Below, in pieces: positions 1 to 6,896 of a stretch of 45,276 nucleotides of DNA. Position 1 is the stretch's first letter; each line of letters begins with the position of its first letter. This DNA comes from a virus. Where the stretch lies: positions 1-45,276 of IMG/VR virus record IMGVR_UViG_3300045789_000777; one strand, given 5' to 3'. The position numbers and the translations under genes were made by a program. Below the pieces are notes generated by a model that saw nothing but the letters and a program-made list of their open reading frames with translations, did no database searches and was not told where the DNA came from.

Positions 1-248
1 CCATTTACCCAGTACCATTGACCGTCTATAAGCTCCGCGTAAATGTGCTTTTCAGGCGGTTCGATATAGATAGTGTCGGGTTTATCGTGCATTTTTATCT
101 CACTGCTGTTTGATGGGCCACCCTCAGCACGGTAGCGCTCAAAGTCACGATGGTCGTCACCGTGGTAAAAGGTCTGAGTGCTTCCATTGCGCATTCTTTG
201 GGTGTACCCATCTAAGCGAGGGTCATTGATTAGTTGTGGATAGCTCAT
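1..248 (-). CDS. Hypothetical leftward early protein, partial (runs off the left edge)
   Basis: This is an open frame of 82 codons starting MSYPQLINDPRLDG; its 3' end is outside the window. The ATG overlaps the stop of the upstream gene by the four bases ATGA, so the two are almost certainly translationally coupled in one leftward operon. The visible part is hydrophilic, rich in His, Asp, Tyr and Trp, with no signal peptide or membrane segment, and I recognise no domain. By position it belongs to the leftward early operon of a lambda-type prophage, where recombination, host-takeover and accessory genes usually sit. Function unknown. Confidence 0.7.
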   Translation of the reverse strand, partial: MSYPQLINDPRLDGYTQRMRNGSTQTFYHGDDHRDFERYRAEGGPSNSSEIKMHDKPDTIYIEPPEKHIYAELIDGQWYWVN

Positions 249-769
249 GCTGCCACCTGAACTTTAGCGGCGTCATGAGCGCGTTTAGCTGCGTCGTATT
301 CACTGCCAAATATCTCAGTTGCATCTATAAGGCTAAGGCGGGTATTAAGATAAATAACGTCATCGTGAAGAAACAGTGAAAGAGGAGTGAATAGGCAGTT
401 TCCCCAGTCAGTGCCGATAGCTTTGAGAAGTGGTTGGCGTGAAACTTCATCTGGGACCATGGCGTTATATTTAGTTCTGATAGCCTCTAGAGCCTCACGA
501 TCTGCTGCTTTCGGTTTACCGTGTTTAGGTGATGAAGCAAATGAACTCGATGCCTTAGGCTTTGACCATAAATGGTTGTTCTCAAGTTTGTTAAAGTTGT
601 GGAAGTTGATACCTGCAAATGAAATACGTTCGACCTGATTGCTAAAAATAGGTTTCCCGCCGAAGTGAGCCGCTAATTTAGTTGCTTGCTCAATCAACTC
701 CACTTTGCTTGCTTCAAATGACTTGAAAGCTTGCACTGCTTTTTCATTGGTAATTTTGTAGTAACTCAT
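245..769 (-). CDS. Hypothetical leftward early protein, 174 aa
   Basis: A soluble 174-residue protein starting MSYYKITNEKAV. Residues 1-35 look helical. The middle (about 70-90) is rich in Ser, Lys and Pro and probably disordered. The C-terminal half holds a hydrophobic stretch around FTPLSLFLHDDVIYLNTRL, and the last 20 residues are Ala-rich and helical. No catalytic motif is visible. It is 21 bases from the gene upstream and overlaps the gene downstream by 4 bases, so it is an operon member. Short proteins of this general look occur in prophage left arms, but I cannot assign a family. Confidence 0.7.
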   Translation of the reverse strand: MSYYKITNEKAVQAFKSFEASKVELIEQATKLAAHFGGKPIFSNQVERISFAGINFHNFNKLENNHLWSKPKASSSFASSPKHGKPKAADREALEAIRTKYNAMVPDEVSRQPLLKAIGTDWGNCLFTPLSLFLHDDVIYLNTRLSLIDATEIFGSEYDAAKRAHDAAKVQVAA

Positions 770-790
770 AATCGCTGCTCTCTTCGATTG

Positions 791-1126
791 CTAACCTATG
801 TAAGTGGCCCATTCCATAATTTCTTTCTTGGTCTTGGGGTTAATGGCTTCTGTTGGCCTTCTATATCTAATTTCAATATCACGGCACTGTTCTTGTGCCT
901 TGGTTAGTTCTGCGTATTGCTTAGCTAAACGTGGGGTCGATAAGCTGTGACTTAGCTTTTGTGCTTTCATTTTGGCAAACAGTTCATCACGGGTTTTCGC
1001 TAGCTTTTTTTGGTATTCATCAATAGTTAGCTCTCGTCTATTTGGATAAGTACCTGTGAATCTGCTGCATTTTTTATCTGCTGCTTTTTTAACTAATGTT
1101 TCGCTTACTCCGAATACAAAAAACAT
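791..1126 (-). CDS. Hypothetical leftward early protein, 111 aa
   Basis: A basic, helix-rich protein with many Lys, Arg and Glu residues, including the stretch ELTIDEYQKKLAKTRDEL, which could form a coiled coil. It has no membrane segment or recognised motif. Start chosen at ATG 1126; a later start within the first 20 codons is possible because the Shine-Dalgarno sequence is weak. It lies 2 bases after the stop of the preceding gene, in the tightly packed leftward operon. Function unknown. Confidence 0.6.
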   Translation of the reverse strand: MFFVFGVSETLVKKAADKKCSRFTGTYPNRRELTIDEYQKKLAKTRDELFAKMKAQKLSHSLSTPRLAKQYAELTKAQEQCRDIEIRYRRPTEAINPKTKKEIMEWATYIG

Positions 1127-1128
1127 AG

Positions 1129-1314
1129 CTAAGCCCTCATTAACCGCGACGATTGATGTTGCTGGTGGATTGCAGTTAATCGCGTTTTGGTCACCATAAA
1201 ACCTGACTTTAATCTTATTAGTCGGTTTCGATGTTCAGGAAAGTCACTGATCATCTGCTCCATTTCAGCTAGCTTCTTGTCGCACCATTCCAACGTTGCG
1301 GGTTGTTTACTCAT
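1129..1314 (-). CDS. Small hypothetical leftward early protein, 61 aa
   Basis: Start placed at ATG 1314 (MSKQPATLEWCDKK), because the sequence just upstream on the coding strand carries the GA-rich ribosome site GAGGTG at a suitable distance. A longer frame opening with TTG at 1332 exists but lacks this support. The protein is charged and helical (LAEMEQMISDFPEHRNRLIRL) with no membrane segment. It overlaps the end of the upstream gene by 8 bases, which suggests coupled translation. Function unknown. Confidence 0.6.
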   Translation of the reverse strand: MSKQPATLEWCDKKLAEMEQMISDFPEHRNRLIRLKSGFMVTKTRLTAIHQQHQSSRLMRA

Positions 1315-1663
1315 GACCCACCTCTGCAGCAATGAGTTGTCTATTCTTCCAGTCGTTTATTCTGTTACTGATGTGTATTACTGGCTTTTCTTGCTGTTTT
1401 AATCTGAATAAAAGCACTTTATTCACGCAATTCACTCTCATACTGCTTATTTCATTTAACTGACCGGTGAACTCAATAAAGTTTATTTTGAACACCTCAG
1501 TGCATGTGTTGCTTTTTAAGTACTTCTCAAGCTCTGTTGCACGTTGGCGAACGGTAGGGCACTTCATTAGATTCGGCATTAATGCGAGGCGACACGCCAT
1601 GCCAAGATTCATTATCAGTTTTGCTTCTGTTACTGATTTACTTTCTTGATAGTTAGTTTCCAT
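1307..1663 (-). CDS. Hypothetical leftward early protein, 118 aa
   Basis: Starts METNYQESKSVTEAKL, preceded on its strand by GAGGA a few bases before the ATG. A 118-residue basic protein with three Cys residues (C24, C35 and C54) and a Lys/Arg-rich C-terminal half (residues 85-112). No domain recognised. It is the first sizeable gene of the leftward block after the small membrane protein at 2046-2288. Its tight spacing to the downstream genes indicates one transcript from pL. Function unknown. Confidence 0.65.
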   Translation of the reverse strand: METNYQESKSVTEAKLIMNLGMACRLALMPNLMKCPTVRQRATELEKYLKSNTCTEVFKINFIEFTGQLNEISSMRVNCVNKVLLFRLKQQEKPVIHISNRINDWKNRQLIAAEVGHE

Positions 1664-1687
1664 ACATTCCTCGCATTAAATGGTTAG

Positions 1688-1765
1688 TTAGAACAAATCG
1701 AATGGGATTAATTTGGCAATAAGTTGAATAATTAAGTCGATAAAATCGGGTTGCTGTGATTGCAT
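1688..1765 (-). CDS. Possible 25-residue hydrophobic peptide
   Basis: A very short frame, MQSQQPDFIDLIIQL followed by an amphipathic Ile/Leu/Lys tail ending LIPFDLF. It has a good ribosome site (GGAG, 7 bases before the ATG) and lies just upstream of the leftward genes. Small amphipathic peptides such as lambda CIII and Kil are encoded in this part of lambdoid genomes, but there is no sequence evidence linking this peptide to either. It may be a leader peptide or chance. Confidence 0.3.
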   Translation of the reverse strand: MQSQQPDFIDLIIQLIAKLIPFDLF

Positions 1766-2045
1766 AGCGAAACTCCATGCAGTTGAACTAAGTCGAACTA
1801 TTCGGTTATTCCGAATAGCTCATTTTATTGGTTGCCGGTTACGTCATCCGGCGGCCTGAACCCGTCTCATGCCGCAATTTTGCCGATGATAACTGGTGCA
1901 CAACTTTCAGGCGTTCGTGCTTCTTTACCAGTGGGCCCGTATTTATTAACCCTAACCAGATCCAAAGCTGGCTATCGACATGGATACTCGGGGCGCAGTC
2001 ATAACCTGCGCTCATGGTTTAGCAAATGATTAACTTGGCATTGGC
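1766..2045. other. Unassigned stretch with a possible rightward 60-65 aa frame and a hairpin
   Basis: This stretch separates the leftward genes from the small membrane protein. Its first part carries an inverted repeat in the sequence ATTCGGTTATTCCGAAT (1799-1815). A + strand frame at 1832-2029 (internal motif GYSGRSHNLRSW) and a competing frame on the - strand are both open, and neither has convincing support. Just beyond it, 2059-2077 forms a GC-rich hairpin (GCCTGC/GCAGGC). Base composition is more GC-rich than the flanks. Confidence 0.4.
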
Positions 2046-2288
2046 TTATCCTCTGTTTTTTGCCTGCTGATGCCGCAGGCTGGCTTTTCTATTGTTAAGG
2101 ACGTAAAAAAGTACAAGCAACAAATAGCTGCAGTAGATAATTATCGAAAACAAATCAACCAAATTAGAAGGCTTAAGGCCGAAAACCAAAAAATTATCAA
2201 ACAGCACAGTAGTAAAATACGTGGTATACAAAAAAAGATGGATTGAATACAACACCCACCCCGATATCCATTGATATTTAATTCGCAT
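2046..2288 (-). CDS. Small membrane protein, first gene after pL
   Basis: An 80-residue protein, MRIKYQWISGWVLYS, with two hydrophobic segments (about residues 8-32 and 43-63) and a basic, hydrophilic C-terminus. Start placed at ATG 2288 because AGGGTG precedes it at good distance; a longer frame from GTG 2342 is open but unsupported. It is the first gene downstream of the leftward promoter. Lambdoid phages often encode superinfection-exclusion or host-membrane proteins here, but nothing in the sequence identifies this one. No N antiterminator-like (short, Arg-rich) protein is seen in the slot. Confidence 0.5.
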   Translation of the reverse strand: MRIKYQWISGWVLYSIHLFLYTTYFTTVLFDNFLVFGLKPSNLVDLFSIIIYCSYLLLVLFYVLNNRKASLRHQQAKNRG

Positions 2289-2665
2289 TAATTTCACCCT
2301 GTTTATTGCTTTGGTTTTATCGCTACCACTCGTGTTGAACACAAATGGCAGCTGTAAAACCTGTTCTTACCACTGCCGCCAGAACGTGGCGGGGTTGTTC
2401 GCGTTGCGGGTCATGCGCTCGGGGCGGGATCATGTCCCTTATCAGCCGCAGGGTTTATCCCTCGTTGGTTGCCTATCTGAGCAATCTGATACCCGGTCGC
2501 CGCAAGAGGCGTACAAGTCTATTTCAGCGAATTTCTGTCCTCCCTCGCTGGGTACTGGGAGTGACCTAGTACTGTCTTGGTGCCGTAATCAGTTACGGTA
2601 CCAAGCAATGGTTAGTCGTTCATGGTTCTGATTGTTAAAGAGCGTGGCAATTTGCCGATAAACAA
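2289..2665 (-). other. GC-rich leader of the leftward transcript with strong hairpins; no convincing gene
   Basis: About 375 bases between pL and the first leftward gene. They are clearly more GC-rich than their surroundings. Overlapping + strand frames (2311-2631 and 2345-2569) run through this region. The first has a Cys cluster (CKTCSYHC) but no ribosome site and opposes pL transcription. The most striking element is a near-perfect 13-bp hairpin at 2576-2605 (CTTGGTGCCGTAA / TTACGGTACCAAG, 4-base loop), followed leftward by further short stems. None has a U tract in the leftward direction. This could be a structured RNA leader; see findings. Confidence 0.4.
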
Positions 2666-2694
2666 AATGTACATTACGTACACGTCACAGTCAA
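2666..2694 (-). promoter_or_regulatory. pL, leftward early promoter
   Basis: On the - strand, -35 TTGACT (2694-2689), a 17-base spacer and -10 TACATT (2671-2666). The -10 box and spacer are overlapped by an operator palindrome. The same -10 and spacing occur in pR. Confidence 0.75.
2668..2682. promoter_or_regulatory. Repressor operator OL1
   Basis: TGTACATTACGTACA matches the 15-bp palindrome at the right operators in 14 of 15 positions and covers the pL -10 region, so binding should block leftward transcription. Confidence 0.75.
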
Positions 2695-2707
2695 TACAAA
2701 ATGTACA
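2693..2707. promoter_or_regulatory. Repressor operator OL2 (weaker match)
   Basis: AATACAAAATGTACA matches the operator consensus at 12 of 15 positions, with one perfect half site. Its centre is 25 bp from that of OL1 and it starts within the pL -35 box. Confidence 0.55.
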
Positions 2708-2845
2708 TATATTTTGTTCGTGCTAAATTTTTTACTACTATTTTGTAAAAGTAAGATGGCAATGAGTTAAAAGGGTATAAAGCGAAATGGATGTGTTTGT
2801 GGGTGCTAAAGAAGTGAGCGCTGATTATGTCAGTAAATTGCAGGC

Positions 2846-2870
2846 ATAAAAAAACCGCCGAAGCGGTTTT
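2846..2870 (-). terminator. Terminator of the repressor operon
   Basis: A perfect 8-bp stem (AAAACCGC, loop CGAA, GCGGTTTT). On the - strand it ends in a run of seven T, directly after the stop of the last gene in the leftward operon (2890). It separates that operon from pL. Confidence 0.85.
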
Positions 2871-2889
2871 AGTATGGTTGTCTATAAAT

Positions 2890-3753
2890 CTATCTTAGTT
2901 GGAATGGTGTAACTTCTGGCAGGTGTAATTGTCTTGCAAATTTATAAATTGCTTGTTTGTCGGCAAATGGAACCACATTAACGCCTAATCTGTCAATTTC
3001 TCGCTCAACTTCTAGGTACACCGCTTTTAACTCGCCTTTATTTTTGGCGGGTTCTTCTACGGTAAATAGCATGTTTTGTGGTTGAACTGCGTTATTATTA
3101 AGTAAGCGCTTTACGCGACCGATCCATTTTTCGCCATGTTCCAATAAGCTAATTGGCTTGGTTTGGTCGAATGCAAGTGGTTTGATTACTTTGTAATAGC
3201 CATCAGCAGCAGCAACCAACGGCATATTGATTGCGGTGTTCAAATCACCGTGCAATTGCTTTTGCACATAACGTAGGCCATCTACATGCTTACGTAGCCC
3301 ACTGCGTAGGCTTTTTACCATGACTTGTTCGCGATACTCTGGTGTAACAAAGTTTCGGCCAACGTAATAGTCGTATAGCTCATCAATCTGTTGCTCTGGG
3401 TTGTCGCAGAGAATCGCTGACATATTACCAAATCTGAAAATGCTTTCTCTGAACCTAGTTACTTCTTGGAATGCATTTAACAGGTTTTTACCTGTTCTGT
3501 GCTTGCATTCTTGTGTGATGCGTCTAAGTTCTTCATCAAAAAGATGTAAACCTTTTTGATAAACTCCACCGTCAAGATCGTTGAAAAAGTCTGTTACTCT
3601 TGCAAACCGTTTTGGTGCTAATCGAAATGCAGAATAACCAGTTTGCGGTGTAAACAGTAGAATGCCTACATTAGCAAATTCCTCAGTTTCAAGGAACGGC
3701 ATAAAGCGAATGATAGAGTAGTGACATAGCTGTTTCATTTTATCCCCTCCCAA
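2890..3753 (-). CDS. DUF3037-family protein
   Basis: A 287-residue soluble protein. The N-terminal part (CHYSIIRFMPFLETEEFANVGILLF) matches the typical opening of DUF3037 proteins: a YxxxRFxP strand, then E-F-x-N-V-G-I. The family has no established biochemical function. DUF3037 genes commonly sit beside small HipA-like kinase genes, and here the start overlaps the upstream HipA-like gene by 19 bases, so the pair is coupled. ATG 3753 gives MGGDKMKQLCHYS; ATG 3738 (MKQLCHYS) is equally plausible and preserves the overlap. It is the last gene of the repressor operon, followed by a strong terminator. Confidence 0.75.
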   Translation of the reverse strand: MGGDKMKQLCHYSIIRFMPFLETEEFANVGILLFTPQTGYSAFRLAPKRFARVTDFFNDLDGGVYQKGLHLFDEELRRITQECKHRTGKNLLNAFQEVTRFRESIFRFGNMSAILCDNPEQQIDELYDYYVGRNFVTPEYREQVMVKSLRSGLRKHVDGLRYVQKQLHGDLNTAINMPLVAAADGYYKVIKPLAFDQTKPISLLEHGEKWIGRVKRLLNNNAVQPQNMLFTVEEPAKNKGELKAVYLEVEREIDRLGVNVVPFADKQAIYKFARQLHLPEVTPFQLR

Positions 3754-4454
3754 AATTGATTATGTTCATAAGATAACAATCTTACCTTGATGTTTGCCAT
3801 GAAGCTAGATTTTGCATTTTCATTATCGAACCATTCTGATGGGATTTGTTCGGTAATGCGTTGCCAATTACCCATTATTACAGCAAATCTATCACTGTAC
3901 ATAGGTTTATCATCAATTCTTATTTGCTCACTATTCCATATAGTTGATGCAAGGTGCAGCTCTTTATGAGCCTCAACTGAGAATTGTTCATCAAAAGCTA
4001 AGTTATGGTCGAAAACAACAAGTGAAGATTGGCTTATATCGTAAAAGGCATTGGGGTTTCCACCATACTTAGTTAGGCTTCTATCGGGGTTGTTAATCCA
4101 ATAATCAAAAACATAAAGGTCTAACATAACTTGTTTATCTATTCTGTCAATTTGAGTAAATAGTATTTCGGTGAGATTTTCGACAAGCTTTGATCCAAAA
4201 CACCATTCGATATCAAGCCCTGGGTAAACACCGCTGTCAATTATCTCTTGGGGTACGCGAATAAGTGCGAAGTCAGGTATGGGCAAGCCAAACTCTTTAC
4301 ATAAGAAAGCACAAACTAATTCAATCGCAAGCTGTTGTCTGGTGGTGTTAGATCCTTTTACCACATACTTAGCACCATCACAGCAACCACATATGTAAGG
4401 TTGAGTAAATCCTTGTTCCATACGCCTAATAACTTGGTTAATTTCCGTAATCAT
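3735..4454 (-). CDS. HipA-like kinase (small, HipA_2 type)
   Basis: A 239-residue kinase-fold protein. K33 in the strand KYVVKGSN is placed as the ATP-binding lysine. The catalytic loop reads DYWINNPDRS (D117, N122, D124, R125), and VVFDHNLAFD (D149) fits the metal-binding DFG-like strand. This is the pattern of short HipA-family proteins lacking the N-terminal domain of classic HipA. No HipB-type antitoxin gene adjoins it; its partner is the DUF3037 gene downstream. It overlaps the exonuclease-BRCT gene by 4 bases. It is likely an active Ser/Thr-type kinase with unknown substrate. Persistence, toxin or phage-defence roles are inference. Confidence 0.75.
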   Translation of the reverse strand: MITEINQVIRRMEQGFTQPYICGCCDGAKYVVKGSNTTRQQLAIELVCAFLCKEFGLPIPDFALIRVPQEIIDSGVYPGLDIEWCFGSKLVENLTEILFTQIDRIDKQVMLDLYVFDYWINNPDRSLTKYGGNPNAFYDISQSSLVVFDHNLAFDEQFSVEAHKELHLASTIWNSEQIRIDDKPMYSDRFAVIMGNWQRITEQIPSEWFDNENAKSSFMANIKVRLLSYEHNQFWEGIK

Positions 4455-5362
4455 GGCTGCTCTTCAATTAACTCCATAAATTCATCTTCATCAAGAATTT
4501 GAATATCTACACCTTCATCGATAAGTGCCTCAGCTTTTATCTGTTTATTTGATATGCCAGTTGGGCCAACTAGGTTTTCATTTTGTTCGCCAACGACTAG
4601 GTAGTCTGTCTTTTTCGAAACCCCAGATTTTATTTCAAGCCCAATTTCTGCCGCTGCCTCAAATGCCTCTGCGCGGCTTATAGATAATTCGCCAGTAAAA
4701 ACGATGGTTTGTCCATATAGATCACCAAGCTCATTAGCAGGATAGTTTTTATGGCTGACTTGATTTGGGTTGGCGCGTTTTACGGAAGTTTCATTAATAT
4801 GGCCTAGCGTAGTTGCAGCACACATAAATACACGACCAGCTGCAATAGCATCTGCCTTAGCACGATGTGCACCATTAAGAGGGACTTTACAATACTCAGC
4901 AACAGTGGCTAATTTGTAATTGTGCAGGTCAAAGGCAAGCTTGGATAAGTTCATCGCGCAGTGAAATGGGTTATTAATGGCAATACCAACATTAGAAAAT
5001 TCATGCTGTACAAAGCTTTTATCAAATTGTGCGTTATACGCCACCATTGGCAAATCACCAATAAACTCTTTTAGATCATTGGCGATGTCGGCAAAGCTTT
5101 CTTTATCTACCAACATTTGATTGGTAATGCCAGTGAGGTTAGTAATCAAACTCGATACTTTTATGCCTGGATTAATTAACTCTTCAAATACAAGATGATC
5201 ATTTGAGAGCAGGTCAAATTTAATTGCAGCTACTTCGATAATTTTATCTGTCCCCGGTGTTAACCCCGTGGTTTCAACGTCAATTGCGATAAATTTTGTC
5301 GGTATATAAGGATGTTTTTTTAAAAAGTTTGCAGTCATTTCGTCCATTTTGGTTGCATCCAT
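4451..5362 (-). CDS. DnaQ-like 3'-5' exonuclease fused to a BRCT domain
   Basis: A 303-residue two-domain protein. Residues about 22-190 are a DEDDh exonuclease: motif I IDVETTG (D28, E30), motif II VAYNAQFDKSFV, motif III HRAKADAIAAG (H and D). Residues about 212-300 are a BRCT domain of the DNA ligase/exonuclease type (GQTIVFTGEL, SISRAEAFEAAAEIG, SKKTDYLVVGE). Free-standing DnaQ-BRCT proteins occur in bacteria and are presumed to act on DNA ends, and the BRCT domain may target it to DNA or to partner proteins. Being co-transcribed with the prophage repressor means it is expressed in the lysogen, which suggests a role for the host or in excluding other phages rather than in lytic replication. 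Confidence 0.85.
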   Translation of the reverse strand: MDATKMDEMTANFLKKHPYIPTKFIAIDVETTGLTPGTDKIIEVAAIKFDLLSNDHLVFEELINPGIKVSSLITNLTGITNQMLVDKESFADIANDLKEFIGDLPMVAYNAQFDKSFVQHEFSNVGIAINNPFHCAMNLSKLAFDLHNYKLATVAEYCKVPLNGAHRAKADAIAAGRVFMCAATTLGHINETSVKRANPNQVSHKNYPANELGDLYGQTIVFTGELSISRAEAFEAAAEIGLEIKSGVSKKTDYLVVGEQNENLVGPTGISNKQIKAEALIDEGVDIQILDEDEFMELIEEQP

Positions 5363-5364
5363 TT

Positions 5365-5784
5365 TTATTTATAGAAACCACTAGGTAATAGTGCCATGCT
5401 GCCAGATGGGTCAAGCGCAATCCGATAGGTTTTATGTTGTCCTTTTTTGATTGAGGTTTCTAACTGGCGGAGACTGCTATTTATACATAGGCCATTACCA
5501 GTAAGTTGCAGGCCAAGAAATATTTCACCTGCATTTACATTGAATGTAGCCTTTTCTGATACGTCTAAGGTCGCGGCTAACTCTTCATCAATAAAAACAT
5601 TAATGTTGCAGGCGCTACCCAAAAAACCGCTATCCCTGATAATGGTAATGACTGCATTTCCATCGATATTATTTTTAATAAAAAACCGATCATCAGGTAC
5701 TTGCTTGGCCGTTTCCACTGACACTTCCGATGTTGCGCATCCAGATAGCACACATAGCATTAGCGAAATAATGAGCAATTTCAT
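5365..5784 (-). CDS. Small lipoprotein expressed with the repressor
   Basis: A 139-residue protein with a clear lipoprotein signal: MKLLIISLMLCVLSGC, with lipobox LSGC and acylated Cys16. The next residue is Ala, so outer-membrane sorting is likely. The mature part is beta-rich, containing VITIIRDSGFLGSACNINVFIDEE, which resembles the fold pattern of small DUF2846-like lipoproteins; that match is tentative. It sits between the repressor and the exonuclease gene. Lipoproteins expressed from prophage repressor operons often alter the lysogen surface or block superinfection (as lambda Bor and similar proteins do), but the role here is inferred from position only. Confidence 0.7.
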   Translation of the reverse strand: MKLLIISLMLCVLSGCATSEVSVETAKQVPDDRFFIKNNIDGNAVITIIRDSGFLGSACNINVFIDEELAATLDVSEKATFNVNAGEIFLGLQLTGNGLCINSSLRQLETSIKKGQHKTYRIALDPSGSMALLPSGFYK

Positions 5785-5819
5785 AGAAATAATCCTTTAT
5801 GACTAAAAATTCAAACTAG

Positions 5820-6485
5820 TTAGAAAATCTTAATTTTAGCATCCACTACAACACCAATAATTTTACAATTTCCATTAATCGGTAGTGTTGGATATACAGA
5901 ATTAAGTGGTTTTAAATATTTTTGACCAGCATCTATAACTAATTTTTTAAATGTAGCCTCATTTACATCAATTAACTTTGCCACAACAAAAGAACCATTC
6001 TGGTAGTCCTTTTCTGTATCGATCAAGATAAGTGTATCTTCTGGGAAGCTTATTCCAGAAGGTGATGTCATTGAATCTCCCTGAACTCTAAGCCAGAAGC
6101 ATTTTTCGCTTGTTCGCTCTGTTGTTTCGTACCACTCGTCAGATGAAGATGGTAAGCATGATTCAACTGCCTCAGTCCAAACACCAGCTTGCACATTACT
6201 TATAACTGGGAATGATTTTTGATATGAAATAGTTGACCTTGCCTTTAATGTGTTTGATATAAGCTCATTGGGATACTCTAATGACCCATCAGAATATAAA
6301 GTTAAAGAGTCAAGACTAACAGCTTTAAGAATTCTTGCTATTTGACTAAGAGATGGTTCCCTTCTGTTATTTAACCAATGACCCATTCCGCCAGGAGTTA
6401 CTTCTACTAACTCAGCAAGCTTTTCTTGGGTCATACCTAAATCTTTAATTCTGGCTTTAACCAGTTCAGTCCATTTCATTTTCAT
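5820..6485 (-). CDS. CI-type phage repressor (HTH plus S24 peptidase)
   Basis: Residues 5-60 form an XRE-type helix-turn-helix (GMTQEKLAELVEVTPGGMGHWLN). Residues 90-221 are a LexA/CI S24 self-cleaving domain, with probable cleavage site A100-G101 (NVQAGVW), catalytic S138 in GDSMTSPSG and K170 in FVVAKLID. This is a RecA-dependent, SOS-inducible repressor. The start at 6485 (MKMKWTEL) is chosen because operator and pRM lie immediately upstream; the transcript would start at or within a few bases of the ATG, so translation is probably leaderless, as for lambda cI. ATG 6479 is an alternative. Longer frames run through the operator and are unlikely. Confidence 0.93.
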   Translation of the reverse strand: MKMKWTELVKARIKDLGMTQEKLAELVEVTPGGMGHWLNNRREPSLSQIARILKAVSLDSLTLYSDGSLEYPNELISNTLKARSTISYQKSFPVISNVQAGVWTEAVESCLPSSSDEWYETTERTSEKCFWLRVQGDSMTSPSGISFPEDTLILIDTEKDYQNGSFVVAKLIDVNEATFKKLVIDAGQKYLKPLNSVYPTLPINGNCKIIGVVVDAKIKIF

Positions 6486-6491
6486 ATCCAA

Positions 6492-6519
6492 AATGTACAT
6501 TATGTACAAAAACAATCAA
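6492..6519 (-). promoter_or_regulatory. pRM, repressor maintenance promoter
   Basis: On the - strand, -35 TTGATT (6519-6514), a 16-base spacer and -10 TACATT (6497-6492). The start site would fall at about 6485, the repressor ATG. The operator at 6494-6508 covers the -10. Confidence 0.65.
6494..6508. promoter_or_regulatory. Right operator proximal to cI (OR3-like)
   Basis: TGTACATTATGTACA is a perfect 15-bp palindrome around one central base. It overlaps the pRM -10 box, so binding here would shut off the repressor, the role of OR3 in lambda. Confidence 0.8.
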
Positions 6520-6534
6520 CGAACATAATGTACA
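6520..6534. promoter_or_regulatory. Middle right operator (OR2-like)
   Basis: CGAACATAATGTACA matches the palindrome in 13 of 15 positions. Its centre is 26 bp from the cI-proximal site. It lies between pRM and pR, where bound repressor could contact polymerase. Confidence 0.7.
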
Positions 6535-6540
6535 TTTGTG

Positions 6541-6569
6541 TTGATAATAATATATACATAATGTACATT
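6541..6569 (+). promoter_or_regulatory. pR, rightward early promoter
   Basis: -35 TTGATA (6541-6546), 17-base spacer, -10 TACATT (6564-6569). It is overlapped by the cro-proximal operator and mirrors pL in -10 sequence and spacing. Confidence 0.75.
6553..6567. promoter_or_regulatory. Right operator proximal to cro (OR1-like)
   Basis: TATACATAATGTACA matches the palindrome in 14 of 15 positions and spans the pR spacer and -10 box. Its centre is 33 bp from the middle operator. Confidence 0.75.
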
Positions 6570-6597
6570 GTTTGTGGTCGTAAAATCAGAGGTTACT

Positions 6598-6879
6598 ATG
6601 CAGCGGATTCGCTATATCAGAGAGAAGGCTGAAATCTCAGTTAAAGAACTCTCAAAAATTATAGGTACCGATGTGTCAACTTTTTATCACTATGAAAAAA
6701 GCAGAAGAACCCCTGACTTTAATCAGTGCTGGAAAATTGTAAACGCATTGAACTCCCTAGGAGCTAATTGCTCATTTTCTGATGTATTTCCTAATCCTTT
6801 GGAAACGTCAAATCTTGACCAGAAAAAAGCAATTGAATCAGCTCCCTCTCACAAAATTGACGTTTCTAGTCGTTGTTAA
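6598..6879 (+). CDS. Cro-like regulator
   Basis: A 93-residue protein with an XRE helix-turn-helix at residues 5-55 (VKELSKIIGTDVSTFYHYEKSRRTPD). It is divergent from the repressor and is the first gene from pR, as Cro is. Start chosen at ATG 6598, which follows AGAGGT at good distance; the longer frame from 6568 begins inside the promoter. The C-terminal 30 residues are hydrophilic and probably disordered. It should bind the same palindromes as the repressor, with preference for the cI-proximal site, but that is by analogy. Confidence 0.8.
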   Translation: MQRIRYIREKAEISVKELSKIIGTDVSTFYHYEKSRRTPDFNQCWKIVNALNSLGANCSFSDVFPNPLETSNLDQKKAIESAPSHKIDVSSRC

Positions 6880-6896
6880 GAAGGATATACACACTG

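Noticed and set aside
1832-2029. Rightward 65-codon frame with motif GYSGRSHNLRSW
   Set aside because: No ribosome site, opposes the leftward operon, and a frame on the other strand is equally open. Kept only as a remark in the intergenic entry.
2311-2631. Rightward frame with a Cys cluster in the pL leader
   Set aside because: No start signal, opposes pL, and overlaps strong hairpins; a second frame is open over the same bases. Structured RNA seems the better reading.
2788-2850. 20-codon frame MDVFVGAKEVSADYVSKLQA before the terminator
   Set aside because: The ribosome site is poorly spaced and the frame is too short to support without homologues.
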